DNA from: Rummeliibacillus suwonensis
GTDB taxonomy: Bacteria; Bacillota; Bacilli; Bacillales_A; Planococcaceae
Direction: 5' to 3'
Assembly (NCBI RefSeq): GCF_007896435.1
Contig: NZ_VCBL01000001.1
Span: 1,625,857-1,689,856, forward strand
DNA length: 64,000 bases
Positions 18,677-27,663 of this stretch are shown here, one piece after another. Numbering within the stretch: position 1 is the stretch's first letter; each line of letters opens with the position of its first letter. Made by a program: the position numbers and the translations under genes. The notes beneath the pieces were generated by a model. It was not told the origin of the DNA, made no database searches, and was given only the letters and a program-made list of their open reading frames with translations.

Positions 18677-18920
18677 TTCTTTTGCCTCGCTTAATTCTTT
18701 TTAAAACTCGCCAATAAACATAGGTCAGTCTTCCAAGCTTCGAATGACTGATTGCATAATGTTTTGAATGTAATTTTTGATATGAACTTAATAGATGTTC
18801 TTCTTGAATATACATTCGTAAAAGTTCTTCTTGAATCATTACTTTTTCTTTTTTTTCTTGTAATAGTAATCGTCTAAGAGACTCCAATTCTCTCGATAAG
18901 TCTTCCGTTTTTAATTCCAA
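18657..18920 (-). CDS. Short coiled-coil protein in the glycosyltransferase operon
   Basis: The 87-residue protein is mostly charged heptad-like sequence (LSRELESLRRLLLQEKKEK), ending in a basic, aromatic tail. TTG at 18920 is the likely start, with AGGAG eight bases upstream; the upstream GTG lies inside that site. It overlaps the next gene by 20 bases. Similar coiled coils start many CgeB-type transferases, so it may be a scaffold or a split-off N-terminal part of the 905-residue enzyme. No family is recognised. Confidence 0.6.
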   Translation of the reverse strand: MELKTEDLSRELESLRRLLLQEKKEKVMIQEELLRMYIQEEHLLSSYQKLHSKHYAISHSKLGRLTYVYWRVLKRIKRGKRNANIKN

Positions 18921-18953
18921 AATTAGCACTCCTAGTTGTAAAATTGATAGCTT

Positions 18954-20228
18954 TTAAGATACTTTGGCATATACATTCACAAACAATTCTTTTTCTTTTT
19001 CCCAATTGAACAATTTGCTAGCCTTTCTACTATTTTCACTATATCGAGTTCGTAATGCTTGATTTTCAAGCAATTTGTTGACAGCGTCTGCAATTTCTTG
19101 CGGTTTATGTGAGTCTATACAGATTCCAGTTTCTTCTCCTTCAACGACCCTTCGAATCTCAGGAAAATTACAAGCAACAACCGGTATCCCTGCCATCATA
19201 TATTCGAATAATTTATTGGATGAAGCTGAGTAATGGTTGTAATTTATATTGTTCAACACTTGAAATCCAAGATAGGCATTCTTCGTATATTGAGGTAACT
19301 CTTCCAATGGTACTTTAGGTAAGAATTTGACCTTTTCTTCAAGATTCATGTCCTTGACCATTTTCTCCAAGTCTGGTTTTATACGCCCATCCCCTATAAG
19401 GACAAGCGTTCCCTCCTTAAACATTGGCACTGCTTTGATTAATTTATCTAATCCTCTTCCTGCCTGTATGCCACCTTGATATAGCAAGATTTTTTCATTT
19501 TCCGGCAAATGCAGAATCTCATGAAGATCGATTTTATGATTGAAAACTTCTTTTTGTATGAATGGATAATTATGCACTACATTTGGATAAAACCCATATA
19601 AAACTTCGTTGTATTTTGCTCTTGTGTGATTTTCAACAATCATAGAATCCATTTTTCGGATAAAAAACTTTTCCATTTTCGCGTATATTGAGCTATCATA
19701 TCCAGTTCTACTCGTTTGAACTTCATGTGAATCATAAATTAATGGTTTTCTTCTTAATCTCCACTTTGCACATATATAACCTTGTGGTAATGTGTTTAAA
19801 TCATTGGAATGATATATATCATAATTTTTCATTCGACCTTTTAAAATCATTCGGATGATAATGCAGCCTCTTACGACCACTGTTTTGAGTCTTGTCTTAA
19901 TGATTATTCCACCAAGTAATGTAAGCGGAATAATGATAAATGGGAAAAGATAGGCTAAGAACAGCCATAAGACAAGTGCAACACTACCTACCAGCTTATT
20001 TTTTATACAAAATTGAAGTACGGTGAACATAATCGGATATCTTCTAACCCTATATACATTAAAATTGTCATTTCTTTTTTCAACATATTTCATGTCAGGA
20101 TCATTTGGATCATGTATACAAATGAGATCAACCTTATAGCCCTTCTCTGATAGAGTCGTGCATTCTCGAAGTACTCTAGCATCATTGGTAAAATGATTCC
20201 AGACAAACATGCATACATTCTTTTTCAT
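18954..20228 (-). CDS. Glycosyltransferase family 4
   Basis: The 424-residue GT-B enzyme has a nucleotide-sugar site in FEYMMAGIPVVACNFPEIRR (about residues 345-364), with the E-x7-E-like spacing of GT4 retaining transferases. Hydrophobic stretches at about 70-120 suggest membrane association, as for enzymes acting on lipid-linked glycans. It overlaps the upstream GT4 gene by four bases (ATGA). Sugar specificity cannot be read from sequence. Confidence 0.88.
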   Translation of the reverse strand: MKKNVCMFVWNHFTNDARVLRECTTLSEKGYKVDLICIHDPNDPDMKYVEKRNDNFNVYRVRRYPIMFTVLQFCIKNKLVGSVALVLWLFLAYLFPFIIIPLTLLGGIIIKTRLKTVVVRGCIIIRMILKGRMKNYDIYHSNDLNTLPQGYICAKWRLRRKPLIYDSHEVQTSRTGYDSSIYAKMEKFFIRKMDSMIVENHTRAKYNEVLYGFYPNVVHNYPFIQKEVFNHKIDLHEILHLPENEKILLYQGGIQAGRGLDKLIKAVPMFKEGTLVLIGDGRIKPDLEKMVKDMNLEEKVKFLPKVPLEELPQYTKNAYLGFQVLNNINYNHYSASSNKLFEYMMAGIPVVACNFPEIRRVVEGEETGICIDSHKPQEIADAVNKLLENQALRTRYSENSRKASKLFNWEKEKELFVNVYAKVS

Positions 20229-21487
20229 AATTTGATGTCCTTATCTATTCGTTTTAATAATGGTATGGGTTCTGCACTTGGTTCTTCTTTTAGTAAAGAA
20301 GTTAAAGTTTTGATATTTTTTTCCCATATAAAATGTGATTGGATCAATTTCAAGCCATTACTTGCTGTTTTTTCTCGTAAATCTGGATTGTATTTCAATA
20401 GCAAAATCTTTTTGACAATTTCGTAAGCGTCTCGTTTTTCTGAAACAAAGCCTGTTTGATATGTTTCTATAATTTCTTTGGAATAACCTGAAACAGCAGC
20501 TACAACTGGAATACCGCTCATCATATAATCGATTAACTTACCTGGCAGCACCGTTTCAAATACTTCATTGTTATTTAACGAAAGAATGCCCACGTCATGT
20601 TTTGCATTTAATGCCAAACACTCTGCCCTTGTGGTTGGATTTACGATTGAAACATTGTGTAATCTGTTTTCTTTTATAAAATGGATCAAATCGTTTTTCT
20701 TTTGTCCATATCCAACAATCGTGATTTGAATATGCTGTTTATCTAATTTTCGAATGAGATCTTTTAGAAATTCAACATCTTGAGCAAGTCCTATATTCCC
20801 TGTATAAATGACTCGAAAATTTTTATGGAATTTATAGGCTGGCTGTAATTCATATAAACGAGCCGCGTTTGGTAAATAGGTGATTTTATCTGGATTGATC
20901 TTCGCCTTTTTCACTATATAATCTTTAAAACCGATACTGTTGATAATGATGTGATTCGATTTCTTATATAAGAAGATCTCTAAAAGCGAGAAAAACTTGA
21001 TGATTAATGCGTTATCAAATACGCCTACTCCCTTTAAGGATTCTGGCCATAAATCTCGAACGTCCAATATAAATTTTGCCCTATACCTCAGTCTTGCAAT
21101 GAGACCAACAAATGCGATAAAAATTGCCGGCGTCGTAACAAGGACAATATCAAATTTTTGTTTTTGAAAGAGAATAAACAGAAGCATCTTCATCGATATT
21201 TCCAGGTAATGGATTAAACGATTCAGCATATTCAAAGCATACTTTCTATTTTTCACTTTCACTCGGTGGATTTTCTCTTCATTATCTAAAGACTTGTTAT
21301 CCCAAAATTTCTTGTCTTCATATATATGCTTATTTGGATAGGACGGTTCAGTTGTTAAAACCGATACATCATACCCTTCTTGTTTTAATAGCTGAAATAG
21401 ATTTGTCATCCGATTGGCATGACTACCGATTTCAGGGTAAAAATTTTGCGTGATGATCAAGATCCTAGATTTAGACAATTTGAGCAT
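20225..21487 (-). CDS. Glycosyltransferase family 4, WbuB/TuaC-like
   Basis: The 420-residue GT-B enzyme has the N-terminal glycine loop region ITQNFYPEIGSHANRM, typical of WbuB-like ManNAc/FucNAc transferases. The C-terminal donor motif is LPGKLIDYMMSGIPVVAAVS. A hydrophobic segment at about 95-135 may anchor it to the membrane. AGGAGG-like sequence precedes the start. It is the first gene of a four-gene transcript (GT4, GT4, coiled coil, 905-residue GT) that runs away from the divergent LCP gene. Confidence 0.88.
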   Translation of the reverse strand: MLKLSKSRILIITQNFYPEIGSHANRMTNLFQLLKQEGYDVSVLTTEPSYPNKHIYEDKKFWDNKSLDNEEKIHRVKVKNRKYALNMLNRLIHYLEISMKMLLFILFQKQKFDIVLVTTPAIFIAFVGLIARLRYRAKFILDVRDLWPESLKGVGVFDNALIIKFFSLLEIFLYKKSNHIIINSIGFKDYIVKKAKINPDKITYLPNAARLYELQPAYKFHKNFRVIYTGNIGLAQDVEFLKDLIRKLDKQHIQITIVGYGQKKNDLIHFIKENRLHNVSIVNPTTRAECLALNAKHDVGILSLNNNEVFETVLPGKLIDYMMSGIPVVAAVSGYSKEIIETYQTGFVSEKRDAYEIVKKILLLKYNPDLREKTASNGLKLIQSHFIWEKNIKTLTSLLKEEPSAEPIPLLKRIDKDIKL

Positions 21488-21697
21488 CCTCCTAAATAAC
21501 CTTTCTAAATAACCCTTGAAGATAAGATTCGAACTATTGTTCTAATTATTTGGTTACGCGTTAATTGTAGCACAACACTTTACATATTTTGTTAAGCCAA
21601 TGATTCTTTATTATTAATGGTTTGTAAATTATTATTAATTTTATTAATTACCTCTTCTTTTTTTCATAAAGTAGTCTATTTTAAAAGAAGCCCCTAT

Positions 21698-21731
21698 TAT
21701 GAAAAAAATGAATAAAATCATTTTTTCATAA
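21698..21731. other. Inverted repeat between divergent GT and LCP genes
   Basis: TATGAAAAAAATGA and TCATTTTTTCATA form a 13-14 bp stem with a six-base loop, 45 bases upstream of the LCP start. It could be a terminator-like element, an operator, or part of the LCP leader. The rest of the 21488-21775 gap is AT-rich, with no other structure I can name. Confidence 0.5.
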
Positions 21732-21775
21732 AGATTTCATGGCAACAATTTACAAATATTATACGGAGGCACACA

Positions 21776-22723
21776 ATGGCTGTAGAAAGTAGAAGATTTC
21801 AAAAAAGGAAAAAAAGAAAGATATGGAAATGGATCGTAGGGATTGTTGTTGTGCTCGCACTTGGCATCAGTGGAGTAGCATTCAGTATGTATAACAGTTT
21901 TATGTCTAATATGGAAAAAACACATATTAATATCGACCGCGATCAATCAAAACATCGTATCAAAAAAGTCAATTTCGAAAGAAAAGATCCTTTTTCAATA
22001 TTGCTTTTGGGTGTCGATGGACGTAGTGGTGAAAATGGGAGATCCGATACAATCATTGTTTTGACAGTAAATCCAAATTCAAAAGATACAAAGATGCTTA
22101 GTATTCCTAGAGATACATATACTGAAATTGTTGGTCATCATTCGTATGACAAATTAAATCATGCCTATGCATTTGGTGGCATCAAAATGGCCATGGATTC
22201 TGTGGAACAGTTGTTGAATATTCCTATTGATTATGTTGGTGAGATCAATATGGACGGGTTTTCAGATATGATTGACGCAGTTGGGGGAATAACGGTTAAT
22301 AGTAAACGTGCTTTTGAACAAAATGGTTATCAATTCAAAATTGGTGAAAATCAATTGGATGGTAAAGGAGCTCTTGCGTATGTTCGTAATCGACATGATG
22401 ACCCTGAAGGTGACTTTGGAAGACAAGAGCGACAAAGACAATTGATATCAGGAATTATTGAAGAAGCTGTTTCTGTAGATAGTTTGTTTAATTATCAAGA
22501 TATTTTTAACTCATTAGGAAACAATGTTCAAACAAATTTAACCTTCTCGGAAATCATGAAGCTTCAAAAAAATTATAAAGATTCGATTACTCATATTGAT
22601 CAGTTGCGTTTTGAAAAAGGCGGCGGTGAAATCATTAATGGAATTTGGTATTACAAAATGGATGAAAATGAATTAAAAGAAATTTCCTCAGAATTACGAA
22701 AGCATTTAGAATTATCAAAATAG
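21776..22723 (+). CDS. LytR-CpsA-Psr family wall polymer ligase
   Basis: The 315-residue protein has a basic cytoplasmic start (KRKKRKIWK), one transmembrane segment at about 20-40 and an extracellular LCP domain. Motifs are LLGVDGRSGENGRSDTI, SIPRDT and the Arg-rich DFGRQERQRQ. LCP enzymes move polymers from undecaprenyl phosphate onto peptidoglycan. Its position divergent to the glycosyltransferase operon makes it the likely ligase for the polymer made there. GGAGG lies eight bases before ATG. Confidence 0.93.
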   Translation: MAVESRRFQKRKKRKIWKWIVGIVVVLALGISGVAFSMYNSFMSNMEKTHINIDRDQSKHRIKKVNFERKDPFSILLLGVDGRSGENGRSDTIIVLTVNPNSKDTKMLSIPRDTYTEIVGHHSYDKLNHAYAFGGIKMAMDSVEQLLNIPIDYVGEINMDGFSDMIDAVGGITVNSKRAFEQNGYQFKIGENQLDGKGALAYVRNRHDDPEGDFGRQERQRQLISGIIEEAVSVDSLFNYQDIFNSLGNNVQTNLTFSEIMKLQKNYKDSITHIDQLRFEKGGGEIINGIWYYKMDENELKEISSELRKHLELSK

Positions 22724-22729
22724 GTTGGT

Positions 22730-22776
22730 GCTATCTATAAGCCAGTAGATTTCCTATGCTTATAGATAGCTTTTTG
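22730..22776 (+). terminator. Terminator after the LCP gene
   Basis: A perfect 13-bp stem (GCTATCTATAAGC with its complement) is followed by TTTTTG. Confidence 0.9.
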
Positions 22777-22975
22777 ATTTCTGCTACAGCTTGCTCGCTT
22801 TCCTGTGGGCGAGCCGGTGAGCCTCCTCGCTTCGCTGCGTGGGATCTCCACCTATCTCGCTGTTCCCGCGGTCATTGAATTGACTTCCTGAATCCACACC
22901 TTACGCAGAAATGCGCATGCATTTTCGAGAACTCGAGCAAGCCGCAACGAAGATCTATATAAATGGGGTTAAAAT
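22776..22975. mobile_element. Family 2 element, copy without terminal repeats
   Basis: It shares the core TTTCTGCTACAGCTTGCTCG to ACTCGAGCAAGCCGCAACGA and the ATCTATATAAATGG segment with the intact copy at 24037. The ATCAGGCGTG/CACGCCTGAT ends are missing. No open frame. Confidence 0.7.
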
Positions 22976-22994
22976 TAAATATTAAACACTATTT

Positions 22995-23666
22995 TCACCA
23001 ATAAATATGCCTATTTATTTCGTTAAGCATATGTTTTGGCAAAAGCTCATAAAAACCAATGTATTTTTTCAGTTCTTTCCTAACGACTTGGTCATTCACG
23101 CGATATCCTTCTTTTAACATGGCTATTTTAAGACCAAATGTCATTTGTAGGTGTGGATAGTCTTTAAAGTCTTCCCAATCACCACCCCAATCGAATCCAA
23201 GTTTCTTTGCCATATCTGCCACTTCAAACCAATCAGATTCCCCATTTTTATTGCCATCGTAGTCAATATCCCAAATGATAGTACCATTCGAATCCAAAAG
23301 TGCATAATCGAATGCTAATCCATAATTATGAAAAGACTCCCCTGCTTTTTTATGAGTAACGATATTTCCAGTTGTTGTCCTTCCTTGTTCATACAATTGC
23401 TTTTGTTTTTCAAATGTTCGAATTCCTTCTGTTATAACAACATCGATCTTTTGATTTGCTGCTTTGTTTATTAATATATTTTTTCTTTCTTCTACGATGG
23501 GATTTAGTTGTGACGGAATTGGCGCATCTTTTCCTAGATAAACATATCGTTTATCTTTTTTCTCTTCTTGTATGTCCGGAATAACATTAATGCTTAATAT
23601 CACCATAAGGAAAAATAGAATGACGACACTCCAAATAATATATAGTTGATTTTTTTTGTTCTTCAT
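22995..23666 (-). CDS. Membrane-anchored M15 family D-Ala/L-Ala carboxy- or endopeptidase
   Basis: About 223 residues: an N-terminal membrane anchor (residues 7-28), then an extracellular VanY/CwlK-type domain. The zinc and catalytic motifs are SFHNYGLAFDYAL, DWGGDWEDF and DYPHLQM, all intact, so it should cut peptidoglycan stem peptides. Of two possible ATG starts I chose 23666. A GAGGAG site lies upstream, though at a long 13-base distance. The alternative at 23726 would add 20 residues and has only a poor site. It stands alone between repeats. Confidence 0.85.
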   Translation of the reverse strand: MKNKKNQLYIIWSVVILFFLMVILSINVIPDIQEEKKDKRYVYLGKDAPIPSQLNPIVEERKNILINKAANQKIDVVITEGIRTFEKQKQLYEQGRTTTGNIVTHKKAGESFHNYGLAFDYALLDSNGTIIWDIDYDGNKNGESDWFEVADMAKKLGFDWGGDWEDFKDYPHLQMTFGLKIAMLKEGYRVNDQVVRKELKKYIGFYELLPKHMLNEINRHIYW

Positions 23667-23776
23667 ATTTATTGATGTTCTCCTCGATGTAATCCCATTT
23701 AGTATGAATAATTTGTTATTTTTCATTCTTTTTAGAATATTTTAATGGCTAATAAAAAAATTTTTTATCATATGAA

Positions 23777-24007
23777 TTAAGGTGTGTTGATAATCCAATT
23801 TTGCCCACAAAAATAGAGAATATTCGCTGATTTACGCCACAGTCCTTGCTTTTTTTGTGGGATATTGAATGGACCTCACTGAGCGGACCATATGAAATAT
23901 GTATGCATTTTCGAGGACTTAAGCAAGCCTGATCTAAATAAATAGAGCTAAAAATACAATGTTTTTAAAATGACACCAAATATTTTTTCTTAATCGACAA
24001 TCCTGAG
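23777..24007. mobile_element. Family 2 element, degraded copy
   Basis: The left end GGTGTGTTGATAATCCAATTTT matches the intact copy with a few changes (only part is quoted). The right end TAATCGACAATCCTGAG is a decayed TAATCAACACGCCTGAT. Most of the GC-rich core is deleted. It abuts the intact copy that begins 30 bases on. Confidence 0.7.
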
Positions 24008-24036
24008 AAAAGATCATTTAAATATTCATATTTTTT

Positions 24037-24297
24037 ATCAGGCGTGTTGATTATCCAATTTTCTCCATGAAGATAGGGAGAATTCGTTGATTTCCGCTAC
24101 GGCTTGCTCGCTTTTCTGCGGGCGAGCGCTGAGCCGCTTCCTTCGCTACGCTCGTGCAGGGTCTCAACTGTCTCGCATTTCCCGCGGGAGTCGAGCAAGC
24201 CTCCGCTCCAATCTACATAAATGGAACGAAAAATACATGTTTTTTAAGAATTATATCAAAAATATTCCCTAATTTCTGCCTAATCAACACGCCTGAT
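24037..24297. mobile_element. Family 2 MITE-like element, intact reference copy
   Basis: This is a 261-bp element with perfect 17-bp terminal inverted repeats (ATCAGGCGTGTTGATTA). The interior contains paired GC-rich segments such as GCTTGCTCG and CGAGCAAGC. No protein of its own is encoded. T-rich runs flank both ends, so a target duplication cannot be judged. By structure it is a non-autonomous element that would need a transposase from elsewhere. Confidence 0.85.
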
Positions 24298-24487
24298 TTT
24301 TTATATAATTTTGGCATTATAAAATTGATTCCTTCATTTAAAATGAAGGAAAAATTCATATTGTTGAAGACTTTCATTAGGTGAGACAAATCAATCAGGT
24401 CTATACTGAAAGAAGATCCTTTGTTTGTGATTTGTTTCTTGATATGGGGATCATAGTTCTAGTTATTACGATGAAAAGAGGAATGAA

Positions 24488-25177
24488 ATGAAAAATATGA
24501 TACAAAAGCGTTTATTTGAATTGCAAGATTTAAACTATCAAGAATTTAATGCAAAATTACTGCCAACGGTTGATAAAGAAAAGATTATCGGCGTTCGTCT
24601 TCCTACCATGCGTAAAATAGCAAAAGAATTAGCGAAAGGGGACGTACATACATATTTATCCACTTGGAACGATGATTATTATGAAGAAACAATGCTTAGG
24701 GGGATGGTCATCGGCTATGCAAAGTTGGATTTTGAATGGCAATTAAAATACATTGCAGAATTTATACCGCATATTGACAACTGGGCAGTTTGCGATAGTT
24801 TTTGTACAGGACTAAAAGGAACAAAAAAACATCAAAACGAAATGTGGCAATTTTTACAGTCTTATGCTGCTTCATCTGAAGAATACAATGCCCGTTTTGC
24901 AGCTGTTATGCTTTTGAACTATTTTATAGATGAATTGTTTATCCACCAAACTTTAATGTTACTGGACTCCATTCAAAATGAAAAATTCTATACGCAAATG
25001 GCCGTTGCATGGGCGATTTCTGTTTGCTATATGAAATTTCCTGAAATAACGGAAATTTATTTGAAAACAAGTACACAAGATCATTTTACTTACAATAAAG
25101 CCCTCCAAAAAATTATAGAATCAAAACAAATTGATAAAGATACAAAAGAAAAGATTCGCACGATGAAGAGAAAATAA
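24488..25177 (+). CDS. DNA alkylation repair protein, AlkD-like
   Basis: The 229-residue, all-helical protein is of the HEAT-repeat DNA glycosylase family that removes N3- and N7-alkylpurines. Characteristic features are the GVRLPTMRKIAKEL start, the IDNWAVCDSFC segment (Trp-Asp region lining the DNA groove) and the C-terminal AVAWAISVCYMKFP. GAGG lies six bases before ATG. Its TAA stop is formed inside the ATAAA border of the adjoining family 1 repeat. Confidence 0.88.
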   Translation: MKNMIQKRLFELQDLNYQEFNAKLLPTVDKEKIIGVRLPTMRKIAKELAKGDVHTYLSTWNDDYYEETMLRGMVIGYAKLDFEWQLKYIAEFIPHIDNWAVCDSFCTGLKGTKKHQNEMWQFLQSYAASSEEYNARFAAVMLLNYFIDELFIHQTLMLLDSIQNEKFYTQMAVAWAISVCYMKFPEITEIYLKTSTQDHFTYNKALQKIIESKQIDKDTKEKIRTMKRK

Positions 25178-25282
25178 AGTGAAGCTTCCATCAGTGGAGG
25201 TTTTCTCCATCCCCCATTTATCTTTCTCGTTTCTCTCTATATCTTGAGATGGGGGTCTTACTGCCCTTTAAAGTGAGATAAA
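25174..25282 (+). repeat. Family 1 repeat, copy D (core deleted)
   Basis: It contains the left end ATAAAGTGAAGCTTCCATCA, the first hairpin and the CCCCCAT/ATGGGGG right hairpin, then CTTACTGCCC and ATAAA. The small-hairpin core is missing. It shares its right ATAAA with the next copy. Confidence 0.85.
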
Positions 25283-25418
25283 GTGAAATTTTCTTCATCC
25301 GCGCTGTATACAAGTAGAATCAAAATCAATCGGATCCATACTGCAGTGATCCCCACTGATCCTCCATTTGTTACTTGTATTTTGATGTGGGGATCTACTT
25401 CCCGTTAATATGGGATGA
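25278..25418 (+). repeat. Family 1 repeat, copy E (diverged)
   Basis: It starts ATAAAGTGAAATTTTCTTCATC and ends GGGGATCTACTTCCCGTTAATATGGGAT. The interior between about 25310 and 25380 is unrelated or strongly changed. It is fused head to tail with copy D. Confidence 0.65.
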
Positions 25419-25426
25419 ATCATTTT

Positions 25427-26389
25427 TTATTGTTTTTCGACCACTTTTTGAATACTTTCATGATACTCAGCCTTTAACCTTTCAACTAACTCAGCAACCG
25501 GCAATATTTCATGAATGCCACCAACTCCATGTCCAGCACTCCAGATATCTTTCCAGGCCTTGGTCTCCCCTTCAGCCTTGTGTAAGATTTCTAGTTGTTT
25601 AGGTTTTTCTAATGTTGCTGGATCTAAACCTGCGTTTAAAATACTTTTTAAAAGAAAGTTTGCATGCACACCGCTAAGTTTATCTGTATAAATAATATCC
25701 CCTGCCTGTGCTTCTAGCAGCATCTTTTTATAGGCTTTGTTCGCTAAGGATTCTTTTGTTGCGATAAAACGTGTACCCATATAAGCAAAATCAGCACCTA
25801 TTACTTGTGCAGCTAAAATATCTTGCCCCTGTGTAATTGCACCCGATAAAATAACCATTCCATCGAAAAATTGTTTTACTTCATGCACAAATGCCATCGG
25901 ATGTAATGTACCACCATGACCACCTGCACCATTACAGACAAGAATAAGTCCATCAATTCCTGCTTCCGTAGCTTTTTTAGCATGTAGAATACTAATGACA
26001 TCAGAGAATACCAGTCCGCCATACTCATGCACGATTTTTATAATATCAGTTGGTTTTCCTAACGATGTAATAACAACTGGTGGTTGGTATTTTTTGATCA
26101 GTTTAATGTCAGCCTCATAGCGATCATTAGACTTATGCACGATTAGATTAACTCCCCAAGGCGCAACCTTTGAAGTTGTTTTTTGTGCTTCTGCTAATTG
26201 TATTGTAATCGCTTGCATCCACTCTTCTAACTCCTCACTTGTTCTAGCATTTAATAAGGGGAAAGTTGTGACCACTCCTGATTTACACCCTTCTACTACG
26301 AGTTCAATACTAGAGACTAAAAACATAGGCGCCACAATAACCGGTAAATCTAACCTTTTAAATTGTTCTTTCACATTCTTCTTCAGCAT
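25427..26389 (-). CDS. Nitronate monooxygenase (NMO / 2-nitropropane dioxygenase family)
   Basis: The 320-residue FMN-dependent TIM-barrel enzyme oxidises alkyl nitronates. The N-terminal VIVAPMFLVSSIELV, the central CNGAGGHGGTLHP FMN-phosphate loop and GADFAYMGTRFIAT are conserved. ATG at 26389 is chosen, with GGATGGGAT just upstream. A longer reading to 26473 adds a non-conserved hydrophobic piece. It is a single gene divergent from the CBS-ACT gene. Confidence 0.88.
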   Translation of the reverse strand: MLKKNVKEQFKRLDLPVIVAPMFLVSSIELVVEGCKSGVVTTFPLLNARTSEELEEWMQAITIQLAEAQKTTSKVAPWGVNLIVHKSNDRYEADIKLIKKYQPPVVITSLGKPTDIIKIVHEYGGLVFSDVISILHAKKATEAGIDGLILVCNGAGGHGGTLHPMAFVHEVKQFFDGMVILSGAITQGQDILAAQVIGADFAYMGTRFIATKESLANKAYKKMLLEAQAGDIIYTDKLSGVHANFLLKSILNAGLDPATLEKPKQLEILHKAEGETKAWKDIWSAGHGVGGIHEILPVAELVERLKAEYHESIQKVVEKQ

Positions 26390-26599
26390 ATCATCCCATC
26401 CTTCCCGAAATAAATCAATCTTGATACTGCGCAAAGTAGAGAATCCTACACATAAAGGCAAATAAAATATCATTTAAGAGAATGGATATCATTTCCTCTA
26501 AAATGTATGATATTTTTTCGAATATATGCTCAATCCCATACATACTGTAGCCTGTATGATCTGATACAAATTATCGCCTACTATTTAGGAGGAGCTGAC

Positions 26600-27271
26600 A
26601 TGATTGTCAAACAAAGATATGTAAAAAAAAGTGAAGTTGTTTTTTGTAAGGAGACGGATCTTGCTTCATCTGTATTAGAGAAACTTTATGCTTCTGGTTA
26701 TAGATGTATCCCCGTTTTAGATAAAAATATGGAAAAATTTATTGGAAATGTATATAGAGTTGATATCCTTGAATATCAAAAGAAACATGGTGCTCAAGAT
26801 GTGCAAATTGCAGAGTTAGCGATCGATCAGGATGGTACCATCAATATGGAAAGTCCATTTTATAAAGTTTTTTTTAAGATTAAACGGCTTCCCTATCTTG
26901 CAGTTATAGATGAATATGACAATTTTTATGGTATCCTTACCCACTCTAAAATATTTGAGCTGTTAGAAGAGGCTTGGGGGTACAAAACTGGAAGCTGTGC
27001 TTTAACCATTGCAATTCCCGTTGCTGAAGGTATTCTCGTCAAAACACTCTCACTAATTCGAAAAAAATGGCCAGTTCAATGTGTTTTCTCCATCGACGAT
27101 GACGATTGGTATTTAAGACGAGTGATTATTACGCTTGATAAAGGAGCAAATCAGCAAACTGTAAAAGAAATTGAAAGCATCCTCCATAAAGTCGGTGCTC
27201 GCCTCGTTGATATAGAAGTATTCGATGAGGAAGAATTCCATAAAAAAAGAAAGAATAATTTGATCTTTTGA
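26600..27271 (+). CDS. CBS domain protein with C-terminal ACT-like domain (CbpA-like)
   Basis: The 223-residue protein has two CBS motifs at about residues 1-120, seen in VLEKLYASGYRCIPVLD and FKIKRLPYLAVIDEYDNFYGILT. An ACT-like region follows (about 135-210). The layout matches CbpA-type proteins that bind cyclic di-AMP in Listeria. Ligand binding here is inferred, not visible. ATG at 26600 has a strong TAGGAGGAG site. The gene is not in an operon. Confidence 0.75.
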   Translation: MIVKQRYVKKSEVVFCKETDLASSVLEKLYASGYRCIPVLDKNMEKFIGNVYRVDILEYQKKHGAQDVQIAELAIDQDGTINMESPFYKVFFKIKRLPYLAVIDEYDNFYGILTHSKIFELLEEAWGYKTGSCALTIAIPVAEGILVKTLSLIRKKWPVQCVFSIDDDDWYLRRVIITLDKGANQQTVKEIESILHKVGARLVDIEVFDEEEFHKKRKNNLIF

Positions 27272-27364
27272 GTGAACGCATTTAAAAATGAAGGAAACTG
27301 ACCAGCTGAAAGAAACGGAATTATCCAAAAAGCAGAAAAATCCAATTCAATGTTCAATTAAATT

Positions 27365-27527
27365 ATCAGGCGTGTTGATTTGGAAGAAATCAGGAAATAT
27401 ATTTGACATAATCCTTAAAAAACATGTATTTTTTAGTTTCATTTATGTAGATTGAAACTAGCCATAGTGGAGATCAACAAATTCCCCCTATTTTTATAGA
27501 AAAAATCGGATCATCAACACGCCTGAT
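27365..27527. mobile_element. Family 2 MITE-like element, internally deleted
   Basis: A 163-bp element bounded by ATCAGGCGTGTTGAT and its exact complement. Relative to the copy at 24037 it is inverted (AAAACATGTATTTTTTAGTT and TATGTAGATT match the other strand) and lacks the GC-rich core. Confidence 0.85.
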
Positions 27528-27570
27528 AGATGTATTAAAAATGAAAAAGTTATTCTGTCTAACGGCATAT

Positions 27571-27609
27571 AAAAAAGAACCTTCGATCTAAAATTAGATC
27601 AAAGGTTCT
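27571..27609 (-). terminator. Terminator after mqo
   Basis: AGAACCTTTGATCTA pairs with TAGATCGAAGGTTCT with one mismatch, followed on the minus strand by TTTTTT. It lies about 55 bases after the mqo stop. Confidence 0.9.
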
Positions 27610-27663
27610 ATATTGGATCTCAATCATATTCTAATGACTTATTTCGTTCTCTAAATAAAATTT

